Positions 27,750 through 37,532 of a DNA stretch of 48,456 nucleotides are shown piece after piece. This stretch comes from Moraxellaceae bacterium. GTDB taxonomy: Bacteria > Pseudomonadota > Gammaproteobacteria > Pseudomonadales > Moraxellaceae. Each line of letters starts with the position of its first letter. Position 1 is the first letter of the stretch. The position numbers and the translations under genes are program-made. The notes beneath the pieces were generated by a model, which was given only the letters and a program-made list of their open reading frames with translations, was not told the origin of the DNA and made no database searches. Location of the stretch: NCBI GenBank assembly GCA_018260315.1, contig JAGLBJ010000006.1:1-48456 (forward strand). The letters are read 5' to 3'.

Positions 27750-29966
27750 ATGACTGCTGTAGACTCCACATCAAAAAAACATGCCGCCCGTCGTTCGCGG
27801 ATTTTTTCGATTGTATTAAGCGCGTTAACCCTGGCGCTTTCAGGCGCGGGCCTTAATCAGGCCATTAACCATGCCTATGCTGCGCCTATAACGGCCAATG
27901 CCTTGACGCCGACCGCCGACCAGCAGCTTGTCACCAAGCAAATGGCGCAGCTTATGGACCGTCAGCATTATCTCAACATGCCGTTAGATGCCAATACGTC
28001 AAAGCGCGTTTTGGCAATGTATATTGATAGTCTGGACAGTGAACATACGTTATTTTTGCAGCAAGATGTAGACGAATTTACTCAAAAATATGCAGCCACC
28101 TTGGGCGATTCCTTAAAAGCCGGCGATTTAAACCCAGCGTTTGAGATTTACCAGCGCTATTTAAAGCGGATTAACGAGTTTCATCAAGCCATGCTGGCCG
28201 ATTTAAACGTACCGCAAGACCTAAACGGCACGGGCACCATCGATACTGACCGCGAAAAGGCCCCGTTTTTTAAATCGTCTGCTGAGCAAAGGGATTATTG
28301 GCATAAGCAACTCATTTCACAGCTTATCAGCCTGACCATTACACGCCAGGAAGAACAGGCTAAACAGGCGGCGTTAAAGGCCAATCCTGCACTTGCCAAT
28401 GGTCAAGACCTAAGTACGAGCGAACTTACACCGGTTGAAACCCTTAAAAAACGCTATAAGCGCCAAATGGAACAAGTGTCACGGGTCAAAAGTGACAAAG
28501 TGCTTGAAGCGATTTTAAATGCGGCACTGGCCACGTATGACCCGCACAGCAACTATTTTGCACCGATTGAAGCCATGGAAATGAACCGGCAAACCACGCT
28601 GGCGTTAGAAGGCATTGGCGTATCGATACGGCCGGAACGCGGTAATGAAGATTATACGCGCATTGAAACCATTGTAGAAGGCGGCCCTGCGGCCAAATCG
28701 GGGCAGATTCATGCGGGGGACCGCATTATCGCGGTGGCTCAGGACGGCGGCCCGATGGTCGATGTGGTCGGGTGGTCAAGTTCGGAAATTGTAGCGTTGA
28801 TCCGGGGCGCACGCGGCACCAAGGTAACCTTGCGTGTTCAGGCAAAAGGTGGCTCACCGCGTCAAGTACCGCTAGTGCGTGATGTTATTCAAGAAGATGA
28901 TGCGGGCGTGCAAACGCGCATTATTGAAGAACAACATAACGGCAAAACCTACCGTATGGGAGTGTTAGACATTCCGTCGTTTTATTTGAATTATCGGGCA
29001 CGCCGTGAAGGGGCCAATTATCGCAGTGTGTTTGATGACACCCAAAAAGCGATTAACCATTTAAATGCCCAGCATATTGACGGCCTGGTGGTCGATTTGC
29101 GCGCTAATCCGGGCGGCTCGCTTGAAGATGTGGCCAAAATGCTAGGACTGTTTATTAAGCAAGGGCCCCTGGTACAAATTCGCGATGGTAACGGCGCAGT
29201 CAATGTGTATCGCGATCTGGACGGCGGTGCACAAGACTACAGTGGCCCTCTGGCGGTACTGATTAATTTGGCGTCGGCATCGGCCAGTGAGATTTTCTCG
29301 GCAGCCATTCAAGATTACCAGCGCGGCATTATTTTAGGCAGTACCACCACAGGTAAAGGCACCGCACAGGTGCAGCTTGATAGCCTTGCCTATGGTCAGG
29401 CGACCTTAACCCAGCGTAAATTTTATCGGGTAACGGGGGGCAGTACCCAAAATAAAGGCGTTGTGCCCGATATTCCTTTAGTCAGCGTGTACGATGAAGA
29501 TGATTTTGGCGAGCGTAAAGCTAAGAACGCGTTGGCGTGGGATACTATTAAAACCGCACCGTACCAACGTGACCAGGATTTAAGCCCGTTATTGCCAGAG
29601 CTATTGGCCCAATCGGAGCAGCGCCAAAAAATCAATCCGCAATTTAACTTTTTGCGTGAAGTAAAGCGTTTAAGTGAGGCTAATAAAAATCGTAAAGTAT
29701 TATCGCTCAATTTAAATACGCGTTTGCAGGAGATTCAAAAAACCGAAGCCCAAACCTTAGCCGCAGAAAATACGAGGCGCGTTCAAACCGGTCTTGCGCC
29801 GTACGCCACGTGGGATATTTATCAAACGGCTCTTGATGCCCAGTCTGAAGCACGCGCTAAAATGAAAGCCACCGAACGGCCTAAATTGCCTGAAGATGAG
29901 GCTTATGTGCACGAGGCCAATCAAGTGTTAATCGATTATATGCAAAAAACCTTACAGGCGCATTAA
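27750..29966 (+). CDS. prc: carboxy-terminal (tail-specific) processing protease
   Basis: Periplasmic S41 serine protease that trims the C-termini of envelope proteins and peptidoglycan hydrolases. The 738-residue precursor starts with a long basic region and a hydrophobic stretch (IFSIVLSALTLALSGAG); cleavage after AYA at about residue 45 is likely. An N-terminal helical domain, a PDZ domain (about residues 280-375, IGVSIRPERG, GGPAAKSGQIHAGDRII) and the protease core follow. The catalytic serine lies in SASASEIF (residues 509-514) and the lysine is K536 in TTGKGTAQ. The C-terminal DUF3340-type region is helical and charged. AAGGTAAGGATACGCC precedes the start. A terminator follows. Confidence 0.95.
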   Translation: MTAVDSTSKKHAARRSRIFSIVLSALTLALSGAGLNQAINHAYAAPITANALTPTADQQLVTKQMAQLMDRQHYLNMPLDANTSKRVLAMYIDSLDSEHTLFLQQDVDEFTQKYAATLGDSLKAGDLNPAFEIYQRYLKRINEFHQAMLADLNVPQDLNGTGTIDTDREKAPFFKSSAEQRDYWHKQLISQLISLTITRQEEQAKQAALKANPALANGQDLSTSELTPVETLKKRYKRQMEQVSRVKSDKVLEAILNAALATYDPHSNYFAPIEAMEMNRQTTLALEGIGVSIRPERGNEDYTRIETIVEGGPAAKSGQIHAGDRIIAVAQDGGPMVDVVGWSSSEIVALIRGARGTKVTLRVQAKGGSPRQVPLVRDVIQEDDAGVQTRIIEEQHNGKTYRMGVLDIPSFYLNYRARREGANYRSVFDDTQKAINHLNAQHIDGLVVDLRANPGGSLEDVAKMLGLFIKQGPLVQIRDGNGAVNVYRDLDGGAQDYSGPLAVLINLASASASEIFSAAIQDYQRGIILGSTTTGKGTAQVQLDSLAYGQATLTQRKFYRVTGGSTQNKGVVPDIPLVSVYDEDDFGERKAKNALAWDTIKTAPYQRDQDLSPLLPELLAQSEQRQKINPQFNFLREVKRLSEANKNRKVLSLNLNTRLQEIQKTEAQTLAAENTRRVQTGLAPYATWDIYQTALDAQSEARAKMKATERPKLPEDEAYVHEANQVLIDYMQKTLQAH

Positions 29967-30005
29967 TGGCTTAATTTTTAATCCATTTATTGTTAATACT
30001 GAACG

Positions 30006-30035
30006 AGCCGTTTATAGCTTAAGCGGCTTCTTTTA
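30006..30035 (+). terminator. rho-independent terminator after prc
   Basis: AGCCGTTT pairs with AAGCGGCT (one G-T pair) across a seven-base loop, followed by TCTTTTAT. It lies 39 bases after the prc stop codon. Confidence 0.75.
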
Positions 30036-30085
30036 TACTCAATATGTTATAAAATTCAGGGCTAATCGGCTGATATTAAATGAAT

Positions 30086-30373
30086 TTAAGTCAATGAAGC
30101 AGGCGCAGTCAAACGCTCTAATTCGGTCAGATAGGCTAAAGCGTCCTGTTGTGATTGCCCGCACATGTCGGCACAAGGTTTTAAACTCGCACAAAAGGTA
30201 GGACGTTCAGGTTGCCCGAATACCTTGCAATTCATGGTATCGTCCAGTTGCAGGCAGGCTACTCCGGCCGGCTTACCATGCGGCATATCGGGCAATGGCC
30301 GCGTAATGCTTGGCGCAATGCAACAGGCGCCACACTGTGGCCGACAGTTAAAAACAGGCAATTTCATGACCAT
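30086..30373 (-). CDS. YkgJ-family cysteine-cluster protein
   Basis: A 95-residue protein of the YkgJ/UPF0153 family, with the expected cysteine pattern: FNCRPQCGACC near the N-terminus, then CLQL, NCKVFG, FCASLKPCADMCG. These cysteines probably bind zinc or an iron-sulfur cluster; the function of the family is not established. The start may be the ATG at 30373 or the one two codons later (30367). It begins three bases after the stop of the thioesterase gene, so the two are co-transcribed. Convergent with prc. Confidence 0.85.
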   Translation of the reverse strand: MVMKLPVFNCRPQCGACCIAPSITRPLPDMPHGKPAGVACLQLDDTMNCKVFGQPERPTFCASLKPCADMCGQSQQDALAYLTELERLTAPASLT

Positions 30374-30376
30374 CGT

Positions 30377-30883
30377 TTAATAGCCATATGAGGCTATGGC
30401 AGTCGCTATGAGCTTGTCATCATCGTTATGTAAATCCATACGCATTGTGCAGCTTTTACGTCCCATTCGCAACACTTGAGCCGATGCAATAAAATAATGG
30501 CCGCGACCTGCTGATAAATAATCGACGCGCATATCGATAGTGGCTAAACGACCGATTTTTTTATGTTGGTCTGCGCGCTCACCTTCGTTGCGTTTAAAAA
30601 TTTCGGCCATGGCCACAATACCGCCAATGCTATCTAGCATTGTTGCGGCCACACCACCATGTAAAATTTGAAAGGCAACATTGCCTATCAAGTGTTTGGA
30701 CATATCAATTCGGCATTTAATCCTCATATCTTCAATAGTCATGACCATTTGATTATGAGCCAAAAACGGTGAATGATTAAACGCATTACAAATAAACGTT
30801 AAAAAGATTTGATATTCTTCAATAGTGTCGGGCAGGGTATTAGTCCATTGGTGAGCATGTGGCGGGTGTGCGGAGGAGGACAT
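30377..30883 (-). CDS. hotdog-fold thioesterase (YigI/PaaI-like)
   Basis: A 168-residue single-domain hotdog protein, probably an acyl-CoA thioesterase acting as a dimer or tetramer. QILHGGVAATMLDSIGGIVAMAE is the catalytic-helix motif of the YigI branch (HGGVxATxxDSxGG), and ATIDMRVDYLSAGRGHYFIASAQVLRMGRKS is the conserved strand pair. The ATG at 30883 follows AGGTGTCTAGCT; starting upstream would add 27 hydrophobic residues that do not fit the family. It forms a two-gene unit with the YkgJ-like gene. Confidence 0.87.
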   Translation of the reverse strand: MSSSAHPPHAHQWTNTLPDTIEEYQIFLTFICNAFNHSPFLAHNQMVMTIEDMRIKCRIDMSKHLIGNVAFQILHGGVAATMLDSIGGIVAMAEIFKRNEGERADQHKKIGRLATIDMRVDYLSAGRGHYFIASAQVLRMGRKSCTMRMDLHNDDDKLIATAIASYGY

Positions 30884-31018
30884 AGCTAGACACCTAAAAA
30901 TTAACCTGATTATATCATTTATTTCAAGTAAACAGACTCTTGGCAATAAGGCGTATAGTAGCATTCATTAAATACAGAACTAAAGGGTTGTATAACCTGA
31001 CCAGCGTTTGTTTTAAAA

Positions 31019-31047
31019 TTGATGGTTTAGCGAAATCATGTTAAAAT
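31019..31047 (+). promoter_or_regulatory. putative sigma-70 promoter for hemB
   Basis: TTGATG (31019-31024), a 17-base spacer and an extended -10 TGTTAAAAT (TAAAAT at 31042-31047). It predicts a leader of about 140 bases before the hemB start at 31193. This is the best promoter match in the window. Confidence 0.6.
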
Positions 31048-31120
31048 TCCTGCGTCTTTTTAGGCTTAATGTTTATGCTAGCTTATTATTTTTTATCAGA
31101 TTTTTACGATTAAAATGTTG

Positions 31121-31137
31121 CCTTTGAAATTCAAAGG
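31121..31137. repeat. 17-base palindrome in the hemB leader
   Basis: CCTTTGAA, one central A, then TTCAAAGG: perfect 8-base arms. It lies downstream of the predicted promoter and 55 bases before the hemB start. It resembles an operator for a dimeric regulator or a leader hairpin. Confidence 0.45.
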
Positions 31138-31186
31138 TGAATTGTTTTGTTCTATGACTGAACGATAGAGCCGATTATAAAGGTAA

Positions 31187-32203
<1,017 letters not shown>

Positions 32204-32220
32204 AGGTTGAATGGTTAAAT

Positions 32221-32280
32221 AAGCTGTTTTAAAGGAAAGAATGAAGCTTCAACAGCATTATAAAAAGACTAAAACAGCTT
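32221..32280. repeat. 11-base perfect inverted repeat downstream of hemB
   Basis: AAGCTGTTTTA (32221-32231) and TAAAACAGCTT (32270-32280) flank 38 bases that include the palindrome GAAGCTTC. It lies between hemB and the small membrane protein gene. There is no T-run. It could be a hairpin or the two ends of a small inserted element. Confidence 0.5.
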
Positions 32281-32306
32281 AAGAATACTGATTAAAGGTA
32301 ACCACT

Positions 32307-32702
32307 ATGCCACATGATGTCGTTAATTTAGGGTTAGGCGTTGCTATTTTGGCAGCGCTCGGCTTGATAGCGCTCATTTTAAATAGTTTACCGCATTTGC
32401 GCTTTTCCCCAACACGTAAAATGACTGAACCTGAGGACGTGCAAGCCTTAAGCCGTGCCGCATTGGCGGTATTATCGGTCGAAGACCGCTACCCGTTATT
32501 TTTACAATATTACAAAAAGCGCCTCTGGTTTGCCCTACAGGGTCATGCACGCCAGCAATTCCAAAGTTTATGCGAGCAAATTGAGCAGTTCTATCCTTAC
32601 AATCCATACGACGATAATGCTGCTGCTGCCTATTTAACCCGCTTGCAGGTTTTGCGTGATTATTTGCGGCAATTAAGCGGGGGTGGAAGGCTCGCAACTT
32701 GA
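32307..32702 (+). CDS. small protein with one N-terminal membrane helix, unknown function
   Basis: 131 residues. Residues 8-28 (LGLGVAILAALGLIALILNSL) form one membrane helix; the remainder is a soluble helical domain with EDVQALSRAALAVLSVEDRYPLFLQYYK and FYPYNPYDDNAAAAYLTRL. No family was recognised. AAAGGTAACCACT is a good ribosome-binding site, and codon use is like its neighbours, so it is a real gene. It follows hemB by 103 bases and is convergent with the COG2958-like gene. Confidence 0.7.
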   Translation: MPHDVVNLGLGVAILAALGLIALILNSLPHLRFSPTRKMTEPEDVQALSRAALAVLSVEDRYPLFLQYYKKRLWFALQGHARQQFQSLCEQIEQFYPYNPYDDNAAAAYLTRLQVLRDYLRQLSGGGRLAT

Positions 32703-32751
32703 ATAGATTGATGCAGAAGCTGTGAGGCAGTGTTTCAAGCCTGTTATCATG

Positions 32752-33705
32752 TTACTTATTCCAGTTTTCGGCATGGATTCTGCCAGCCTGATAATAAGTT
32801 GCGACTAAATCAATAAAATGGCTGAAGTCTTTATTTTCCTGTACGATTCGGTTAATGGTTTGCCAGTCTGCTTCTGCTTTAGAGCGAGCTGGCAACAGTA
32901 CGGTACTCTTTTCCGGATTTTTGATATTCAATAAAATGAACCCGATACCGTGCAGCGCCGACAACATGGATAGTTCGTCCATTTCCACATTTACAAGCTC
33001 TGTTGCAACCAAGTAACCCTCATGGGCCCAACTTGAATTACTGACTGCCTGAAAGAAGCTGCTTCGCAAATTAGAACCGTTAAGCTGCTTTTTAACCTCA
33101 AATGACCATAATTTAACGTTTTGTCCCGCTGCATGCTTAGCACAGGTGCGAACCAGTTCACTCCATTGCAGGTCCAAAGGCTGTATGGCCACGATATCTG
33201 GGTGTAGCCAGTGGTTACCTTGAGGCCCTCGTTTATTGCTTGAACGTTTTTCATCAATACGCAAGCAGTACAGATTGAGTTCTATTTTTAAAAATTCGAT
33301 TAAAAGCGGATATAAATCATGCTCGCTCAATGCGCCTGCCCCTGCTGGTGCGTGTATGCAGCCAAGTGCTAAAGCAGACACATCAGGAGGCGTAGTGTTT
33401 TGCGTGTCATTGTCGGGGTCTATGAGCGGCTCGGTCGAGTACCAGTAGCGGCGTGGTCTGGGCTGGTCCTGTAATTTTACTGCTGTATCCAGTTTAAGCA
33501 AGGCATGCTTACACGACCCGACTTCAGCGACGAGTTGACGAACAAAATCTTCCTCACTGCTAAACCGAGCGTTATTTCGTTTAGCGCTGTAATCGTCAGG
33601 ATAAAGCGCAAGCAGGGCTTTTGCAATCTCACGTGCGGTAAAGCGGGTGTCAGGGTGCTGTTTTAAAAAATTCACAATTTTTATAGGCTGCGAAAGACTT
33701 GACAT
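32752..33705 (-). CDS. COG2958/HrgA-like protein: winged-helix domain plus PD-(D/E)XK-like domain
   Basis: A 317-residue protein resembling the COG2958 family, which includes HrgA of Helicobacter. Residues 1-90 look like a HARE/winged-helix module (IKIVNFLKQHPDTRFTAREIAKALL). The second half has HPD (168-170), then SFEVKK (E203, K205), matching a PD-(D/E)XK nuclease core; SSFFQAVSNSSWAHEGYLVA follows as in related restriction-type nucleases. Family members are often found near restriction-modification genes, but none is seen here. The ATG at 33705 is used rather than a TTG ten codons upstream. It lies 54 bases before the start-side end of... the neighbouring glyS stop at 33760 and points the same way, so it may be read through from the glyQ operon. 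The activity is not demonstrated. Confidence 0.65.
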   Translation of the reverse strand: MSSLSQPIKIVNFLKQHPDTRFTAREIAKALLALYPDDYSAKRNNARFSSEEDFVRQLVAEVGSCKHALLKLDTAVKLQDQPRPRRYWYSTEPLIDPDNDTQNTTPPDVSALALGCIHAPAGAGALSEHDLYPLLIEFLKIELNLYCLRIDEKRSSNKRGPQGNHWLHPDIVAIQPLDLQWSELVRTCAKHAAGQNVKLWSFEVKKQLNGSNLRSSFFQAVSNSSWAHEGYLVATELVNVEMDELSMLSALHGIGFILLNIKNPEKSTVLLPARSKAEADWQTINRIVQENKDFSHFIDLVATYYQAGRIHAENWNK

Positions 33706-33759
33706 AACATTATCCAAACGAATTAACAGCCCCAATGGGTAGGCAAAGCGACAAAAATG

Positions 33760-35826
33760 CTATCCTTGCAACACGCTAATATCCGCGACACTTAAAAATA
33801 AATGGCGTAATTTTGCCAATAAATTCAAACGATTGGCTTTAACGGCCGTATCGTCCACGTTGACCATAACAGTATCAAAAAAATCGTCAATCGGGCCGCG
33901 TAATGCTGCTAAAAGCGTTAATGCCGCCGTATAATCCTGCTGTTTAAGTAACGGCTGAACGGTTTCATCTAACTGTTCTAGGGCATGAAACAAGGTCTTT
34001 TCAGCGGGTGCCGTCAATAAATGAGAACTGATACCGGCTTGATTCAACGTTTCTTTGGCTAAAATATTGGTGACCCGTTTGTTGGCTGCCGCCAATGCTG
34101 CTGCTTCAGGTAAACCGCGAAAATGCTGCACCGCACGAATGCGTTTGTCAAAATCCAATGGCGAGGCAGGGTGCACGGCCTGTATCGCCAAAATAACATC
34201 AACTGCCATGCCCCGGTCTTCATACATGGCCCGATAACGCCCCTGAATAAACTCTTTAAGCTGTTCAAGGGTTTTAACGGGATCAGTTATTTTATCGGCA
34301 TAGCCTTGTACAGCCGCAGTCAACAGTACATCAAGCGACAACGGCAAATTTTTCTCAATGAGCAAGCGTAGCACACCAATGGCCGCACGGCGCAAACTAA
34401 ACGGATCTTTACTGCCCGTCGGGGCCTGATCAATACCGAAAATACCCGCCAGCGTATCCAGCCGGTCGGCTATCGCCAGAATTAAACCGGTTTGCGTCTG
34501 GGGTAATTCATCGCCTGCATAACGTGGCAGATACTGCTCGCGAATCGCTGTGGCGACCTCATGCGGCAACCCTTCAGCCTTGGCATAATAACTGCCTGCA
34601 ATGCCTTGCAATTCTGGAAATTCACCGACCATCTCAGAGGTTAAATCCATTTTTGCTAAAAAGGCTGCTTGTTCTGCATGTTCACGATTGGCGTTAAGGT
34701 ATGATGCAATCAGCCCCGCTAACTGCTGCACACGTGAGGTTTTATCCCAAAGCGTACCCAGCTGGGTTTGAAAAACCTGCTGCTCAAGTTTGGCCTGACG
34801 ACTGGCAAGATTGACTTTTTGGTCTTGTTTAAAGAAAAATTCGGCATCGGTTAAACGTGGCCGCACCACTTTTTCATTACCGGCGATAATCTGTGACGGA
34901 TCTTTAGAGTCAATATTGGCTACAGTAATAAAATACGGCTGCAATTTTCCGACATTATCGACCAGACAAAAATACTTTTGGTTGTCCTGCATGGTTGAAA
35001 TAAGCGCCTCCTGCGGCACCTGCAAAAACCGTTCTTCAAATTGTGCCCGCAGTGCCACAGGATACTCGACCAAACCGGTTACTTCGTCCAGCAAGGCTTG
35101 CGGCATTAAGGCAATTGCATGGACTTCATCGGCCAGCGTTTTGGTTTGGGTGACAATACGGCGCTGGCGTTCATCAAAATCGGCAATGACATGGGCTTTG
35201 TCCAGCACGCTCAAATAATTGTCGGCGTGGTCAATTTCTATCCTGTCGGGGTGGTGAAACCGGTGACCCAGACTACAACGGCCTGCATCAATATCTTGAA
35301 TTTTAGTGAGTATAACATGCTCGTCTTTCATCAACACGACCCATTGCACAGGTCGCACAAATTCACTGCGACTGGCGGCCGAGCGCATGCGTTTGGCAAT
35401 CGGCAGGGCATTCAGCGACTCCTGTAAAATAGTCGGTAATAACGTTTCTAACGTCTGGCCAGCAATGGCTTTACGATAAACCAGCCATTCTCCTTTGGGC
35501 GTATCGATACGTTCGAGTTGCGACGCGTCAATACCCGCGCCGCGCATAAATCCTTCCAGAGCTTTGGTCGGTTTGCCGTCGGCATCAAAGGCGCTCATAA
35601 CAGATGGCCCGCGTTTTTCTTCAATTTTGTCGGCCTGTTTGGAGGCCATATCTTTAATCAACAATGCGAGACGACGTGGCGCGGCATACGCCAGAATCTG
35701 CCCAAACTCTATCCCTGCTGTCTGTAAATGGGTTTGTACCTCACTTTTCAGGGCATCGCGCAGGGTTTTCAAACTTTTGGGGGGCAGTTCTTCACAGCCT
35801 AATTCAAACAATACGGTGTGGGTCAT
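33760..35826 (-). CDS. glyS: glycyl-tRNA synthetase beta subunit
   Basis: Beta chain of the alpha2-beta2 bacterial glycyl-tRNA synthetase, which carries tRNA recognition. The 688-residue protein begins [19 protein letters not shown], contains [52 protein letters not shown] and an HD-like region, and ends in a DALR-type anticodon-binding domain ([22 protein letters not shown]). Length is normal. Its start codon overlaps the stop of the inserted 160-residue gene (ATGA), so its translation is coupled to that gene rather than directly to glyQ. Confidence 0.97.
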   Translation of the reverse strand: MTHTVLFELGCEELPPKSLKTLRDALKSEVQTHLQTAGIEFGQILAYAAPRRLALLIKDMASKQADKIEEKRGPSVMSAFDADGKPTKALEGFMRGAGIDASQLERIDTPKGEWLVYRKAIAGQTLETLLPTILQESLNALPIAKRMRSAASRSEFVRPVQWVVLMKDEHVILTKIQDIDAGRCSLGHRFHHPDRIEIDHADNYLSVLDKAHVIADFDERQRRIVTQTKTLADEVHAIALMPQALLDEVTGLVEYPVALRAQFEERFLQVPQEALISTMQDNQKYFCLVDNVGKLQPYFITVANIDSKDPSQIIAGNEKVVRPRLTDAEFFFKQDQKVNLASRQAKLEQQVFQTQLGTLWDKTSRVQQLAGLIASYLNANREHAEQAAFLAKMDLTSEMVGEFPELQGIAGSYYAKAEGLPHEVATAIREQYLPRYAGDELPQTQTGLILAIADRLDTLAGIFGIDQAPTGSKDPFSLRRAAIGVLRLLIEKNLPLSLDVLLTAAVQGYADKITDPVKTLEQLKEFIQGRYRAMYEDRGMAVDVILAIQAVHPASPLDFDKRIRAVQHFRGLPEAAALAAANKRVTNILAKETLNQAGISSHLLTAPAEKTLFHALEQLDETVQPLLKQQDYTAALTLLAALRGPIDDFFDTVMVNVDDTAVKANRLNLLAKLRHLFLSVADISVLQG

Positions 35827-36305
35827 TTCCAGTTATCCCTAAAAAGTGGTGCAGCATTTAATTCGCTATAGTTAATTGAAGGCGGAAAATCAGTATAATC
35901 TCTGGGCAGGTAGCCCCAGATGCGAATGACATCAGCACGCTGCTCATAATCAAAACCGATTTCGTTCAGTTTACCCCTAATAACATCTGAATGATCCAGT
36001 ATTTTTTGAACGCCCCATGGTGTTTCAATAATGGTTTGCAAAGTGCCAATATCAAGCCATTCTACTCCGACCAATGGGTAGGGCAAATGGCCCCGCCATT
36101 CGCAGTCCCATCTGCTAATATATCCGTTAACTGATTTCGCGCGATAAGCAGGTTTATAATTATCCCAGTTTCGAATAAAACTAACCCGTTCTGACCATTT
36201 GGTTTTATTGGAAGCACCGGTCGGATTTCTCTGTGCAACAAGGTGTTTAAGTGACAAAACTAATTTGTCATTACCATAATGAACAATGGAATGCAGATTA
36301 ATCAT
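35823..36305 (-). CDS. DUF6678-like small protein embedded between glyQ and glyS
   Basis: 160 residues, soluble, rich in Trp and Tyr. [16 protein letters not shown] (residues 32-47), then [19 protein letters not shown] and GVEWLDI (80-86) match the pattern I know from the DUF6678 family (NxTKW, then a W-D or W-x-x-D stretch and an IEWLxI segment), whose function is unknown. The assignment is from memory of the motif and not certain. It starts 16 bases after glyQ and overlaps glyS by four bases (ATGA). glyQ and glyS are normally adjacent, so this is an insertion with retained co-translation. No clear ribosome-binding site precedes the ATG. Confidence 0.65.
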   Translation of the reverse strand: MINLHSIVHYGNDKLVLSLKHLVAQRNPTGASNKTKWSERVSFIRNWDNYKPAYRAKSVNGYISRWDCEWRGHLPYPLVGVEWLDIGTLQTIIETPWGVQKILDHSDVIRGKLNEIGFDYEQRADVIRIWGYLPRDYTDFPPSINYSELNAAPLFRDNWK

Positions 36306-36321
36306 GAGCAGTCAGTATAAT

Positions 36322-37314
36322 TCAGGATTTGGACATTTCTACACTGGCATTTTCAGCTGGTTTTTCCGCGTCAGCCTGGGCTTTTAACTGGGCCAATACT
36401 TCATCACGCAGGTGTGGCGCTGCCATCGGAAAGCCCAGTTTGGCCCGCGCCTGTACATAGCTCTGCGCAATCGCCCGCGCCAGCTGTCGTACCCGCAGAA
36501 TGTAGCGCTGCCGTTCGGTCACGGATATTGCGCCGCGTGCATCCAGCAGGTTAAAGGTATGCGATGCCTTGACCACCATTTCATAGGCGGGCAGGGGCAA
36601 TTCCGCTGCCATTAACTTGTTCGATTCAGCTTCGTAAAAGTCAAACAATTCAAAAAGTTTAGGGACATTAGCATGTTCAAAGTTATAGGTGGATTGCTCA
36701 ACTTCATTTTGATGGAACACATCGCCATAAGTGACCTTGCCAAACTGTCCGTCTGTCCACACCAGATCATAAACGGAATCAACGCCTTGCAGATACATGC
36801 ACAGCCGTTCCAGTCCATAGGTGATTTCACCGGTCACCGGATAGCACTCAATGCCGCCGACCTGCTGGAAATAGGTAAACTGCGTGACTTCCATGCCGTT
36901 AAGCCACACTTCCCAGCCTAGACCCCATGCGCCCAGTGTCGGCGATTCCCAGTTATCTTCCACAAACCGAATGTCGTGCACCAACGGGTCAATACCGATG
37001 GCTTGCAACGAGTCCAAATACAATTGCTGAATATTGGCAGGGTTGGGTTTAAGGACGACCTGAAACTGATAATAGTGTTGCAGGCGGTTGGGATTTTCTC
37101 CATAACGGCCATCTTTGGGCCGGCGCGACGGCTGCACATAAGCGGCATTCCAGTTTTCGGGGCCAAGCGCACGCAAAAAAGTTGCCGTATGAAAGGTACC
37201 TGCGCCCATTTCCATGTCATAGGGTTGTAGCACCACGCAGCCTTGTGCAGCCCAAAATGCCTGTAATTTTAAGATTAAATCCTGAAACGTGATAAATGCG
37301 ATCGCCTGACTCAT
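36322..37314 (-). CDS. glyQ: glycyl-tRNA synthetase alpha subunit
   Basis: Catalytic alpha chain of bacterial glycyl-tRNA synthetase. The 330-residue protein contains [19 protein letters not shown], the class II motif 2 region [51 protein letters not shown] and the motif 3 region [14 protein letters not shown]. The C-terminal tail after [10 protein letters not shown] is slightly extended and alanine-rich. It is the first gene of the glyQ-x-glyS operon. The start at 37314 lacks a strong ribosome-binding site. Confidence 0.97.
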   Translation of the reverse strand: MSQAIAFITFQDLILKLQAFWAAQGCVVLQPYDMEMGAGTFHTATFLRALGPENWNAAYVQPSRRPKDGRYGENPNRLQHYYQFQVVLKPNPANIQQLYLDSLQAIGIDPLVHDIRFVEDNWESPTLGAWGLGWEVWLNGMEVTQFTYFQQVGGIECYPVTGEITYGLERLCMYLQGVDSVYDLVWTDGQFGKVTYGDVFHQNEVEQSTYNFEHANVPKLFELFDFYEAESNKLMAAELPLPAYEMVVKASHTFNLLDARGAISVTERQRYILRVRQLARAIAQSYVQARAKLGFPMAAPHLRDEVLAQLKAQADAEKPAENASVEMSKS

Positions 37315-37466
37315 GCGGATAGACCATTAAAAAATTAACCTAGTATATGCAAAATCCTTCCATTCTTAAAGGAATGAACGCGATTCGTAAGAATTTTAAT
37401 GGTCTTAAAGATTTTAAAACTAAACAGAACGTGTGCAAATAGAAGACAAGCATTAAATATTATTAA

Positions 37467-37500
37467 AAAACCCCTTACTTTCGAAAAAATAAGAGGTTTT
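37467..37500. terminator. terminator hairpin between the acyl-CoA dehydrogenase and glyQ
   Basis: AAAACCCCTTA pairs with TAAGAGGTTTT (one mismatch as a G-T on the minus strand) across a 12-base loop. On the minus strand TTTT-rich sequence ends the hairpin, so it terminates the acyl-CoA dehydrogenase gene 33 bases after its stop codon. The A-rich arm makes it potentially bidirectional. Confidence 0.75.
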
Positions 37501-37532
37501 GTATGGGACGCACTTAATGTTTAATAAAGCGC

